Part shown: in pieces, positions 11,756 through 22,533 of the stretch
Layout: every line of letters begins with the position of its first letter
How positions within the stretch are numbered: position 1 is the stretch's first letter
Assembly: GCF_040939455.1 (NCBI RefSeq)
Contig: NC_134110.1
Coordinates: 1,248,001-1,312,000 of the forward strand
Direction: 5' to 3'
DNA from: Microcebus murinus
Lineage: Eukaryota > Chordata > Mammalia > Primates > Cheirogaleidae
Length of the DNA stretch: 64,000 nt
The notes under the pieces: generated by a model
What the model was told of the DNA's origin: nothing
Databases searched by the model: none
Seen by the model: the letters and a program-made list of their open reading frames with translations, nothing else
Made by a program: the position numbers and the translations under genes

Positions 11756-11935
11756 TGGAAACTTTTTTTTACAGGAGACACATTTTCAGGGCTTTGTTCC
11801 AAACTCTTCTAAAAAGTTAGTGACATGAGAAACACAAAAGGCAGCAAAAGTTGTCTCAGATTAAGAGACAGAACAACAGTATGTCACGTGAGAGTCTTCA
11901 TTGTGTCCTGGGGCTGAAGACGTGTCGCTAGCAGA

Positions 11936-12260
11936 TGTCGCGCCCGCCTCGCCAGCAAGGAAGACGCGGCAACCGGAGTTCTTCTGACAGTGCTTTAATG
12001 GGGTTCCCTTTAGACTTACATGATGCGGAAGACACTGAGCACAAGCTCTCACACACTTATATACTCTAAGGAAGGGGGGAAGTGATGGGGATAGGTTAAG
12101 AGCGCGCGAGGGTTGTTACTGATAGGCCAAGCTAGGATCCTTCATATGCATACTTATAGAACAGGCCAGGACTTACTCTGCGCATGCGCTGAACTTGTTT
12201 ACTACAGGCGGGCCACCGGAAATCGGCGCCATCTTAATGGCGTTGTCACCGCGCCCCACA
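11936..12260 (-). mobile_element. Solo LTR of a class II (ERVK/IAP-like) endogenous retrovirus
   Basis: A 325-bp element that on the minus strand starts TGTGGGGCGCGGTGAC and ends GGGCGCGACA (TG...CA), flanked by the 6-bp duplication AGCAGA at 11930-11935 and 12261-12266. A 6-bp TSD is characteristic of betaretrovirus-like integrases. Inside, on the minus strand: AAGATGGCGCC (complement of 12225-12235), a palindromic GCGCATGCGC (12180-12189), a TATATAA box (complement at about 12058-12064) and an ATTAAA polyadenylation signal (complement of 11994-11999). There is no internal viral sequence. It is antisense to ARNT2. Well-kept CpGs suggest it is fairly young. Confidence 0.88.
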
Positions 12261-12289
12261 AGCAGAGACACTGGGGAGACAAATAAAGT

Positions 12290-12655
12290 GTTAATACGTA
12301 TGGAATATTGCGTGGCTTTATCTAATAATTGTTTATTTTCTTAGGCATAGTATGGTATGTTGTCCTTTTGTAGGATGATGTCATTTTATGAGGTACACAC
12401 TGGGGGGAAGTATCATGTTGTCCACAACTTACTTTCAGAGGTTCAGCAAGAAATTGCTAAGTACACAGACATGTGTATATATGTATTTATACACCCATAT
12501 GCATACATATGTATTTATACACACAGATAAAGAAAAAATGCAAATGTGGCCAAATATTGATAATTGTTGACTATATGAGAAGGATGTACAGGGGTTTATT
12601 GTATTATTCTTTCAACTTTTCTGTAGATTTAAATTCTTTCAAAATAAAAAGCATT
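12290..12655 (+). mobile_element. L1M 3' terminal fragment
   Basis: AAATATTGATAATTGTTGAC, CAGGGGTTTATTGTATTATTC and TCTTTCAAAATAAAAAG near the end are the familiar 3' terminus of old L1M elements. An ATAC/TATG-rich stretch (12470-12530) lies inside. Confidence 0.6.
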
Positions 12656-13597
12656 TTTTAAAAGAAAGATATCTTTGTTCTAAGGAACAAAGTTCGGGAT
12701 ATGCATACTCACTAGCTAGAGACAGCTCAGACCAGAAATGCCAGGAATTGTCATGTAGTTCTGTATCTCTGGATTCCTGCAAACTTTGACATTCTTAGAT
12801 GCAAGAAAGGGGAAAATTGATTTGTTTCCAAATTCACCGTAACCTCTGATGGCAGGATGTTCCCAACCAGATTCATTTATCCACTGGCTCCTTCCGGGGC
12901 AGCGGGAGCTCCGTGGCACGAAGGCGAGACGTCCCCACCGCTGCCGGCGCCAGCTCCTGCTTAGGCCTTTGCTGGTCTGGGTTCTGATCGCGAGTTACTG
13001 TAAATCCTTTGCTGCTTCAGACACTCCCAACGGACGGCTGTCCTGCAGCACAGTTGAACTTGCCTCTTCTGCGGTCTATCTTGTCCTCGTCTGCTTCACT
13101 GGGAACCAGACTCATGCTTGGACTTGATACTGGGTCCTTTGAATGAAACGCAGACGAATGAAGGCCAATAGTGGACAGGCTTTACTCAGAGCAGTTATTT
13201 TATGGTAACCATGTTTGTTCAGCCTCCAGAGAGCCAGTTTCCACACTTACGCAACTCCAGTTTTCATAGGCAGCACATGTGTCCTCGGGCTACCATTTTG
13301 CTTTCCTTTTATGTTTATTAAAATACGTTTATTGCAGTTTGCCTCTCCAAGGCAAACAAAGATGAAATTGCATTTGAAGCTGCTGATGCAGCGCTTGGCA
13401 AAGTCAGAGATGGGCAGTGAGTGTGCCAGAGGGACTGGGCTTGGGTGCGGGACGCCAGCCCCCTGGGGGCTCCCTGGGAGGATGAGCACCCAGCAGGCCA
13501 GGCTGAGGAGACAGAAATGATCACTGTTGTCTAGCGGTAAGTGGATAAATAGTTGCAAATGGAATCTGGGATCATGCAAGCTGTCTCTTTTATTTAG

Positions 13598-13672
13598 GAT
13601 CTTCTGGGAAAGGACATTTTGGAATTCTGCCACCCTGAGGACCAGAGCCACCTGCGTGAGAGCTTCCAGCAG
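13598..13672 (+). CDS. ARNT2: ARNT2 coding exon (residues 364-388), central PAS-B helices
   Basis: Acceptor TATTTAG at 13591-13597; 25 codons [16 protein letters not shown] through [13 protein letters not shown] is the near-invariant PAS turn of the bHLH-PAS family, and the exon covers the helices that cap the PAS-B fold. Donor GTCCGT is non-consensus at +3/+4. Phase 0 at both ends, so skipping would remove exactly 25 residues from the domain core. Confidence 0.97.
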
Positions 13673-14439
13673 GTCCGTATTGCCGGTGCCCAGGCACAGC
13701 CTGGGGACCCATGGGCATGGCTGGCAGGATGTCAGCCCTGCTATGCGCCGCAGGCTGCAAACTCACACCTGAGGCGTCAGTCAGGGTCCTGCCGGGTAGG
13801 AGCCATGGTGCAGTGGGGATAGCAGATGCACATCAGGACGAAGTTACCATGTAACGGGAGAGGAACCCACGGGGTCGAGAGGAAAAGACGGCAGATGCTG
13901 CGGGTGCAGGGCTTGGCCGCGTAGGGAGGAGGCGGGAACAGTCTCCCAGGGGAGGGAACCCGGGGGACGAGTCTCAAAGGATGAACACAGACAAAATGAG
14001 AGAATATCCTAGACCAAGGGGCAGTGCTGGAGATGGAAAAAATGTGGGCTGTGGGGGCTCCTGAGAGCACAGTGGCCTGGCGGACAGAGCCCGGGAGGAG
14101 CCTCTCATGCCACGTGGGAGTTCCCTTCTCTCCTTAGGCAGCGGAAGGTCGGTGAGGACTCCTTCAAGGATTTTAGGCAAAGTCGTTTGCAAAACAACTT
14201 GTAGCCCAGGAAGGCTAAAGAAACAGCCATGGGAGAAAACTGGAAACAGAGACACGTCAGGAGGCTTTTTAATTGTCTTGGTCAGAGACAATGAGGCCAG
14301 ACTTGGGCAGGGGCGGTGGGGGTTCAAGCAGGAGGGTGGGTGACGCCTGTGTGGAGACGGTGAGGGGAGAGGGTCTGGGGCGACGCTTGGGTGCATGAGA
14401 GGGTGGCTGCCCAAGTACAGGCGTTGGGCACGTTAGTGG

Positions 14440-14620
14440 CTGTTTACTGAGCACCTACTGTGTGCCGAACACCATGAGAATCCTGCTGCACACGTGGCTG
14501 CACTGACTCCTCACAGGAGGCAGTTGTAGCAGGTGGTCACTGTCGCCTTCCTGTCACGGTGCGTGCATGAGGCTCAGGGACGCCAAAGCGCCTTCCTGCC
14601 GCATGGCTAACGGACACGAG
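14440..14620 (+). mobile_element. MIR SINE
   Basis: GTTTACTGAGCACCTACTGT followed by GTGCCGAACACC, then CTCACAGGAGGCAG and GGCTCAGGGA, follows the MIR consensus order in sense. Confidence 0.65.
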
Positions 14621-15339
14621 GACCAGGAGTCAAACCGAGGGCTGTTCCCTCCTGAGCCCGGACCCGGCCGCCATGCGAGAGGGCGAGAGGACACGCTTCC
14701 TCTCTCCGCGGGACTCTGGCGGTTCCCGCCGGCCCGATGACAGTGTCCCAGGAAAGAGGACTCAGTCAGGGTCACTTTCCAGAGGGGCTGATACCTGTTG
14801 GTCTTTCACCTGCGGGAATGTGTGCTCCCCGCTCTTCCCACAAGTGATGCCGGGCGGGCCGCTGGCGGCCGAGCACAAGCTAAGGCTGCAGTCCGAGGCC
14901 CCTGTGTGGGCAGATCTCTGAACCCCTGCTCCCGCACACTCCGCCCTTCCCTTCCAGAACATCCGGCTCCTTCCCACTGCTCCGCCCCCTTTGCTCTTCC
15001 TCCCCCTCCCCCTTCTACCAGCCGGGCCGCCCAGCGCTCTGCCCGCAGCTGCCCCTCCCTCCTCTCTGCGGTGTCTCCCCAGCTGGTCCTGCACCCCGAC
15101 TCCAGCCCAGGCTGTCCTCCCGCCCTGCCGCGCTCCACGCCCACGTGTGCGCCCCGTGACCCTCGGCATGGAGGCCTCTCAGGCCCTCACACCACCGCCT
15201 GCCTGCCTGCCGCTCAGGCCAGAGACCGGGAACACCCTCCTGATCTCACTCCGCACAGCCCCCGGCTCCCCTCCTGACAGTGGCAGTGACTTTTCTGCTG
15301 GCCTCTGTGCCTTCACTCTGCGCCGCTCCTGAATTCGCT

Positions 15340-15790
15340 TTGGCCACGTCTTACGTCAGACTCTCCCAGGACATCTAGAGTCAAGTGCGAGCTCCTTACC
15401 TCACGCGCACTGCTCTCCAGTCTCGCAAAGAGCCGCTTCTGGCCCCTCGAACACGCCTCCCCACCGCAGGGCCTTGGCACATGCTGCTCCCTGGCCGGAT
15501 GCTTTCCCCTCTCTCCTCACGTGCCTGACACCTCCCTTTAGGGTCCGACGCCATCAGTGGCCTCCCAGCTGAGCAAGAGCCCAGCCTCCTCCTCAGCCCC
15601 CTGTGTTCCTTCACAACAACTATTTCAGTTTTATTTGTCCCTTGGCTTGTTTTGGGTGTTTTTTTTTTTGTTTTTTTGTTTTTTTTCTGTCTTCCTTCCT
15701 AGAACCTAACCTGCCTGTGGGCAGATGTCTTATCTGTGCTTTGCACCACGTTGTCCTCCACTGAGTTTAGCGCCTAGCACAGGGCAAAGC
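15340..15790 (+). mobile_element. L2 LINE 3' region
   Basis: GAGTCAAGTGCGAGCTCC, GGGCCTTGGCACATGCTGC, then the closing TAGCGCCTAGCACAGGGCA follow the L2 consensus 3' end. A T-rich low-complexity run lies at 15658-15687. Confidence 0.6.
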
Positions 15791-16019
15791 CGTCTACATG
15801 GATCGGAACCCAGGGGAGGTGGCTTTCGTGTGGAAAATGTGAAGTTAGGATGGTTAAACATAGCAAGGGTCTGTCTCCTCATACCATATGCTTGCTAGAT
15901 ATGCAGAGATCGCCGTAACCCTTGCGTGTCCGGCGTGGTCGGGTCTGGGTGGGGCCGGCTTCCTTTCTCCAGGGCCGTGGGAGTGAAGCTTCGGCAGCGA
16001 CGGGGCCGCCATGCTGTGC

Positions 16020-16200
16020 TCGTCACTAGCCAGACCCTTGCATATGTTGTTCTGTGTCATCCTCAGACCTACACAGCGAGTGTTGTCATCCCATTTTTCA
16101 CCGTCCGACGCTGGGGCTCAGGGAGGTTCCATTGCCTACCCCAGGTCACACGGCAAGGCAGTGACAGCTGGTGCACAGGCCTGCTGTGTCCATAGTGTCA
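16020..16200 (+). mobile_element. MIR SINE
   Basis: GTCATCCCATTTTTCACCG, GGGGCTCAGGGAGGTTCC and CCCAGGTCACACGGCAAGG are the 3' half of MIR in sense orientation. Confidence 0.6.
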
Positions 16201-16899
16201 CCCACAGCACCACACCCCAGCACAGGCCTCTCTGTCCGACAGCACGTCTGAGGTTTCAGACTGCTGACGCTGTCAGAACCTGGTTGGTTTTGACAAGAAA
16301 AAGAAGGAATTTAAGGTCGGATCCCACCCTGGTATCCGGCTTAAGTAACTCTCACTCTGAGCAGCTGCCATTCCTCAGGTTGGGGGAGGCCAAGGCCGTG
16401 ACCCCCAGTTGCCGGCAGCCCCAGCCTCGAGAGCAGCCGCAGGGACATCCTGGAGCATGCCGGGCCTGGCCCAGGCTTGTGTTCTTTGGGCTGCAGCCAC
16501 CGGCAGCCGAGGGGGTCAATGTTGATACAGGGGAGGGCTCGTTCCTGCAAAAGCACGGCCGTGGCTGCGCCGGCTACGGCCAGCCCGTGAACCCGTGTTT
16601 AAACAAAAGCATTTTAGGAGCCCAGGCAGGAAACCGTAGCATGTGATCAGGTTTGTGAGGAATTTGAGTTTGTGCGGTAACAGCGTGCCGGCCAGGGGCC
16701 TGGAGATTTGCGTCTGCCCTTGGAGGCCCTGTCTGGGTCACGGTTTACCCAGAAATCAAATGGGACACTTAGAGCAGGCCCCCACCCACCCCTCCTTTCT
16801 GCCCACCTTCTGTGGCGATGGTGATGGAGAGGACAGGCTGGGCCGGCTCTTCTGCTTGGTCTTTGTGCCTGCTTGTGTCAGCATCATGTCTGGTCTTCA

Positions 16900-17290
16900 G
16901 GCCCGGCTAAGTCACCTTCACTGCCCACGTGCATGGCCCAGCCCCTCACACCTGCCCACAGTGTGCCTTCTGCCAGGAGAGCCCTCCCCGCACACCCCAC
17001 ATGCCAACGCTGTGCCCCTCCGACTACACTCCACCCCTCGTCCCTTTGACAGCCCCCTCTGGGCCCTCACAATAGGCCGTCTCTCCTCACCCCCTAGACC
17101 CACAGCACTCAGCCCTGGGTTTCCGTGGTGGCACTTAGCATGTGCTCTCGTGGTCACGGTCGTCTGCACGCCAATCCCGCCTCTGCTGGATGAGAAGCTC
17201 GGGAGCCGAGACTGTGCCTTGGCCGCAGGGACACACGGGAAGCCTCTGGCCAGGTCTAGGGGCCTGTCCGTGCTCTGTACCCCTTGAGGC
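16900..17290 (+). mobile_element. L2-like LINE remnant
   Basis: CCTTCTGCCAGGAGAGCCC, TGGATGAGAAGCTCGGGAGC and GACTGTGCCTTGGCCGCAGG match the L2 3' word order, with high divergence. Confidence 0.4.
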
Positions 17291-18319
17291 CTTGGGCAGG
17301 GCGTCCGACCACTCTGGCTCGCTGTGTAGGCTCACTAAGTACTGTCACAAGGACCACGTGGCCAACGTGATAAGGAGTCTGGCCTGTAGCCTGGCCCCGG
17401 GAGGGTGCAGAACCGCCCTCCCCTCCTCCGTTCTCTGTCCACAGCTCCCAGGGCTGAGCTTTGCACACGGGCTTGCTGTGTGGAGGTAGCAAGTCCGTAC
17501 CCTCTCAGACATCCCAGCTGGAGACACACAGCAGTGCCCTTGCTGCCCTTCCTCAGCGTGAGAGACGTGGGTCTGACCACGTGGCTGGTGGCTGCCCGTC
17601 TCCCCTCTGTTTGGTGCAGACACAGAGGAGGCCCCACGGCAGCGCCCCAGAATGCTGACCTGAGGGGGCCATGGTCTTGACCTTTGGCCCCTGCGAGGGA
17701 AGAGCCAGGGTCCTGTTGGGGCCACAGACTTGCCCAGCCTGGCTCACTCCACACTCTGCCTCCCCTTGTGGTGCCAGGGAGGCCCCCACTGTCCTGGAAC
17801 TTTCCTGCCGTTTATCTTTCACAATGGGATGTCCTGTCGGAAGCCTTCCTGGCAGCTGACGCCCTCGGCCTGGGTCTCCTCTGGCTTCCCCTGTGGACAG
17901 TCAGTCTGGGCCGTGGGGCCCGCAGACCCCTCCCCTCAGTTCAGGACACATGCTCTGCATGCTGGCTCCTTGCTGGGCCCCAGGCCTGTGTGGGACCTCA
18001 GGGGACCAAGATGTCCCCATTGTTACCTGAGATCTCTGATCTCTGGGTCAGGTGAGCCCGGCTGCCGCAGGCCCAGCGAGGTACCAGCCCTGCCGTGTCC
18101 TGGGAGAGGGGAGCTCCCGCCTCATCCCATCTGGGGTTACAGCCAGGTCCAGACCCAGGCCCAGACCCGTTATGTTCCTTCTCACCCTGTCTGTGCTCCA
18201 GCCGTGCGGACTGCACGTGAATGGGCTCTGCACATGTGCACGTGTACTGACGCGTCTTTGCATTGCGTGTGTGCATACGGAGTGTGCAGTAGCTCCCACC
18301 ACGGCTTCGTTTCCCACTG

Positions 18320-18790
18320 CCCCGGTGGTCAGTTGTCAGTGGTCAGCCTTGGTCTGAAAATATGAATGGGAAATTTCAGACATAAACAATTTGTAGATTT
18401 CCAGTCTCTGCGTAGCGTGATGAAAGCGTGCGCTGTCAGACTGGGGTGCGGCTTGCCGGCTGTGTGTGCTGCCTGCCCGTCAGTCACTGCACAGTGGGTC
18501 CGGTCATCAGAGCAAAGCACCACAGGGCCTGTGTTCAGACAACCCTTGCAGTCACCAGTGCCCCAAAGTGCAGGAGCCGTGATGCTGGCATACGGTGGTA
18601 ATTGTTCTGTTTCATTATTAGTTGTCGCTGTTAATGTCTTACTGTGCCCAATTTGAAAGTTAAACTTTATCATGGGTGTGTGTGGATAGGAGAAAACATA
18701 GCATCTATAGGGTTCAGCCCTCTCTGCAGGGTCAGGCATGCACTGGGGGTCCTGGGACAGACCCTGGTGGATAGGTGGGGGCTGCCGTGG
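18320..18790. mobile_element. Tigger-like (TcMar) DNA transposon remnant
   Basis: AAGTTAAACTTTATCATGGG, AAACATAGCATCTATAGGG, then GGCATGCACTGGGGGTCCTGG follow the end region of a Tigger-type element. TIR ends are not intact. Confidence 0.5.
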
Positions 18791-18869
18791 ACCTTCATAG
18801 GACGAGAGAGCGACTTGTGTAGCCACGGAGGCGATCTCACGATTCAGACATAAGATCCTGCTTCCCGTC

Positions 18870-19020
18870 CAGCTTTTCTGCCAAAGTCATCTGACCTTGG
18901 GTGACTTGTTTAATTTTTCTGAGTTTTAGTGTAATATTATTATCCATAAATAATAAAAGTTACCTCACTAAACTCTTCTGAGGGTATATCTGAGGAATAC
19001 ATTTGCAACATACAACATAA
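18870..19020 (-). mobile_element. MIR SINE, antisense
   Basis: CTGACCTTGGGTGACTTG followed by TTTTTCTGAGTTTTAGTG is the reverse complement of the MIR 3' half. Confidence 0.55.
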
Positions 19021-19542
19021 ACGTAGTAATAGGTGATACATATAAATAAATACTGCATAGAAATTTATTATTTTATTACATTTCCTCCCAAAGAGTATAC
19101 TGAATCCGTTTCACAGCATTAAGCAGAGGTTAGGAATCTTTTATGTGAACTATGAAAAAATAAATCCATGAATGCAATCTGGCTACATGCCTGAGTGAGG
19201 TAATAACTTGGGGGGTACTAACACAAAACCCAGGGTGCCCTAGCAGGCAAGGCGAAAAGAGGAACACTCAGGCTTGTGGAGTCTTTGTGGTATGATTTGT
19301 AAAAGCCGAATAAAAAGTCCTGACATAACGTGGGCATTGACTGGTTGGTTCCCCACAGGTGGTTACAGCGTGGCCCAGATGCAGTGCCCCACGTCACGGA
19401 AGTGGACAGAGAGGTTCCCGTCACCTGACTCTGCCCTCTCTTGACGTCTCCTGGCCACAGTGCCCTGCTCTGAGGCCCCGCGCCTCTCCCTCCTGTCCGG
19501 CCGTCTCCCTGCTGCTGACGTCCTCCGCACGTGTTTTCCCAG

Positions 19543-19694
19543 GTGGTGAAGCTGAAAGGCCAGGTGCTGTCGGTCATGTATCGGTTCCGCACCAAGAACC
19601 GGGAGTGGATGCTGATCCGCACCAGCAGCTTCACGTTCCAGAACCCCTATTCCGACGAGATCGAGTACATCATCTGCACCAACACCAACGTCAA
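19543..19694 (+). CDS. ARNT2: ARNT2 coding exon (residues 389-438), PAS-B sheet and PAC motif
   Basis: Acceptor TTTTCCCAG before 19543. The exon reads [20 protein letters not shown], then [20 protein letters not shown], then [10 protein letters not shown] plus AA, leaving phase 2; donor GTATGT at 19695. [15 protein letters not shown] and [11 protein letters not shown] are the antiparallel strands of PAS-B and its PAC segment, the surface used for partner (HIF-alpha/SIM/NPAS) contact. The split AA|G makes the lysine joined to the next exon. Confidence 0.97.
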
Positions 19695-20179
19695 GTATGT
19701 ACCGCCGCGTCCCTCTGCGGGGGCCCACGCAGCCTTCCTGGGTCCAGAGCTGGCGGCTCACAGGGCCCTTGTCCCTGCAGGCTGTCCCTGCAGCTGGGAT
19801 TGCCAGCAGGACTGAGGAGCAGGTGCCCGGGACACTGGTCCCCGTCACCTCTTCCCTCCCAGGTTCCTCCTCCTCACTTCCCTCCTGGTTTGTAAGAACC
19901 AAAAGGTTCTCGGGGTGCTCCGGTCTCTGTTCCTCTCTGTGTCCCCTGAGCACAGAGGCGGCCTATGTGCTCCGGCTGTGACAGCTACCTGTGCACAGCT
20001 GCTGGGTCCTGCCACAGCGGGGTGGAGAGAGGCTGAGCCTCTCAGCAGCTCTGGAGCCCAGGGCAGGTGGCCTGCAGGTGGGCGCCTCAGGGACACGTGG
20101 TTTCTCTGCTGCCCCGTCGTGGAAGCACTCCTTCCTGCTGGGGCCGGGGTCCGGGATCCCTGCCGACAGATCTGGGCTC

Positions 20180-20300
20180 CAGTCTTAGCCCTGCTGCTTC
20201 CTTGAACAAGTCACTTCGTCTCTTAGCTTCACCTCCTCCTCCATGAAGTGGGGTGACCACACTGCCCTCATCAGGTCTCTAAGGATTAAGTGAGGTCAAG
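20180..20300 (-). mobile_element. MIR SINE, antisense
   Basis: GAACAAGTCACTTCGTCTC, CTCCATGAAGTGGGGTGACC and TAAGGATTAAGTGAGGTCA follow the reversed MIR consensus. Confidence 0.55.
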
Positions 20301-20799
20301 CTACAGGCCAGACACGGGTTCAACTCCCAGCACAGGGAGCGTGACCTTGGCCAGGTCCTGCCCCCTTTGGCTTTCGTACAAGGCCAGGGAACCAACATGG
20401 ACAGAGACATATGGACATGAGGACGTCCAAGCATGTAGGAGCGTGTGAAAGCCATGCCTGGCGTGGGGGAGGCTGCAGCATGCGGTGAGGCTGGCGTTGT
20501 CCTCGTGTCTCGCCATCGTGGTCAGCAGTGCTGCCGCTGTCCTCCACTTTCCCAGGCCCAACACTGGGAGGGGTCTGTTTCCCACCCTGCCACCGCCTCC
20601 GCATCTGCCGACTCCTCCTCTCGGCAGCCTCCAGGTGCCCTCGGCACTTGCCTCGCTCTGCCCACCGCTGCTGTCCCCGAGCCTTGGGGTCTGGAGTCCC
20701 CCTCTTCCCAGGCAGCAGCACCCTGGCATCCTCAGCCTGTCCCTGCTCCTGGGGCACAAGCACAGACCAGACGGACGAGTCTGTGCGAGGTCCCTCAGG

Positions 20800-20930
20800 G
20801 GGCGGGTGACCTGGATTTCAATCCCAGCTCCCACCTGGCCGAGTCACCTACCTGTTCTCAGCCTCAGCTAACCTCATCCGTGGAATGGAGAGAGTGACAG
20901 AACCCATTGCCCCAGAACCACTGAGGGTTT
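20800..20930 (-). mobile_element. MIR SINE, antisense
   Basis: GGATTTCAATCCCAGCTCCC, TCAGCCTCAGCTAACCTC and CCGTGGAATGGAGAGAGTG follow the reversed MIR. Confidence 0.5.
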
Positions 20931-22174
20931 TTGCAGATTCTGCGCGTAGGCATTGCACGTGCCACACTGGACCATGACACCAGGCAGAGCCAGCCCGGGC
21001 ACGGGTGGTCTGTGGCAGCGTCCACCGCCCCCTGCAGCTGCCTGGCAGTCTCCCCCGCTGGCAGCCCCGGATCTCGTCTAGCCTCCCGAGTGCCCTGCCT
21101 GCTTTCCCCTGCTGACGCCGGGGAGATTGCCTGGGCCCTCCCTGTGACACTCCCGTGTGTGGGCGTCTCCATCTCAGTCCCTCCTCTGCCCGTCTCCTTC
21201 CAGGGCCAGACCTGCCCTTCCCTCATCCCCCTGCTCATGCCTGGTCCCCCGTCCCCGCGGTCCTCTCTGTGGGCTCCTCCCAGGCCTCCTGAGTGGCCCC
21301 CCACTCCCTGTTCTGCCAGCACACCCAAGTTGTCTCCATCTCACCCTGCCAGGTGCGTCTGTGGGAACCTCCAACTAAACCCTCGTAGCCGGGCTTTGCC
21401 CTGACACGGTTGAAACTGCTTCCCCAGTACCCCCGAGAGTGGCTCGTTCTCGCTGGTCGTTGTCCCCACACTGTATGTCCAGCTCTTCTTTCTTGACTGC
21501 TTCTCCCCTGCTGACGTGATACTCTGATTCTTCCACCTCCGTCTTCTAGTCGAGTCTTCCTCGGCTGTAAGTACAGCAGGAGTAGATCCAGCCGTAGTCA
21601 CAGGTGTGCAAAAAGAGAATGTTACTTTAACTTTTTCTGCATCTGAGTTCAGTTAAACTCAGTAAACTTGGTCCAGTTGAGGGTGGTTTATGTTCCTGCT
21701 TCCCCCAACATGGGAACGGGGTTCTGCACTCGGGGAGCAGAGAATGGCCCCCAGTCTGGCTTGTGTCTGGCCCGGCCCTGAAGAAAATGGTGAAGCTTGA
21801 GACACGGAGTGCGAGCGAGACGCGGAGGCTCTGGACTGCACGGTGCTGCCTTTGTGCAGCAGGCTGGTCGCGGAGGCCGTGGGCGCCTCGTCCAGGAGCC
21901 AGAGCAGAGCAGCAGGGTGCGGGCAGGGCCAGCCAGGAGGCAGAGAAGGAGGGGGCTGGCCTGGGTCCGCTCAGCACCTGCCCGAGCCGGCTGTGTCCCA
22001 GGGCCCGCTCCCCATCAGGGCCCGCTCCCCGTCAGGGTGAGACGTGGGCTCCAGTAACGTGGAGGACGTGGGGAGGGCGACGGGAGGCAGAGCACAGCGC
22101 TTCTCCCGGGGCCTCGGAGAAAGCACCCGGGGAGCCCTGCGTGGGGCTTGGGGGGAGGCAAACGCCCCTCTTAA

Positions 22175-22533
22175 CCACTTCGGGACCAGCGTCAACTGTA
22201 GTCGACAGCCACAGATGAACACGCACAGCTGCTTTATCCGACAGCTGTGATATCACTTTTCTAATTTTTCATCATCAAAGTAAAATTGTGAACATTTAAA
22301 AATAATGTAATGAAAACATATATATGTATATATATATATATGTTACCTATTCTGATTTATATTACAAGTAAAGCTGCCTGTAAAGTAAAACAAGCTTTCA
22401 GTGCTTTCAAGCTTTCTTCGTCACCCAAGAACAAAATGGATTCGTCATCAACGCACAGCACAGACTACCGTGCGGACTGTGAGTGCCGGCTGTGGGCGAG
22501 GTTTCACGGCTGGTGAGCGCGGTCCTGACGTGG
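22175..22533. mobile_element. piggyBac-like miniature element, complete, TTAA-flanked
   Basis: A 359-bp element between TTAA at 22171-22174 and TTAA at 22534-22537. Ends are inverted repeats: left CCACTTCGGGACC, right (reverse complement) CCACGTCAGGACC, 11 of 13 matching. The TTAA target and CC-starting TIRs are the hallmark of the piggyBac superfamily. There is no transposase; inside is an AT-rich section with a (TA)n run near 22320-22342. A second copy, related along its length, lies at 59168-59515. piggyBac activity has been described for mouse lemur, which fits the strepsirrhine Alus. Confidence 0.78.

Larger units (their letters stand above)
11241..13597 (+). other. ARNT2: ARNT2 intron with Y3 RNA copy, solo LTR and L1M end
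   Basis: Contains the retrotransposed Y3 RNA (11656-11755), a solo class II LTR (11936-12260) and an old L1 3' end (12290-12655). In 12660-13597 I see no named element. A codon-like run around 13380-13500 has no protein match that I know. Confidence 0.7.
13673..19542 (+). other. ARNT2: ARNT2 intron rich in old SINE/LINE remnants
   Basis: MIR remnants (14440-14620, 16020-16200, 18870-19020), L2-like DNA (15340-15790, 16900-17290) and a Tigger-like piece (18320-18790). 14650-15320 is GC- and pyrimidine-rich. 17300-18300 is GC-rich with no recognisable element or exon. No CpG-island promoter or ARNT2 codon was found. Confidence 0.6.

Noticed and set aside
11936..12260. Full provirus
   Set aside because: Only one LTR with its TSD is present; no second LTR, primer-binding site or internal genes.
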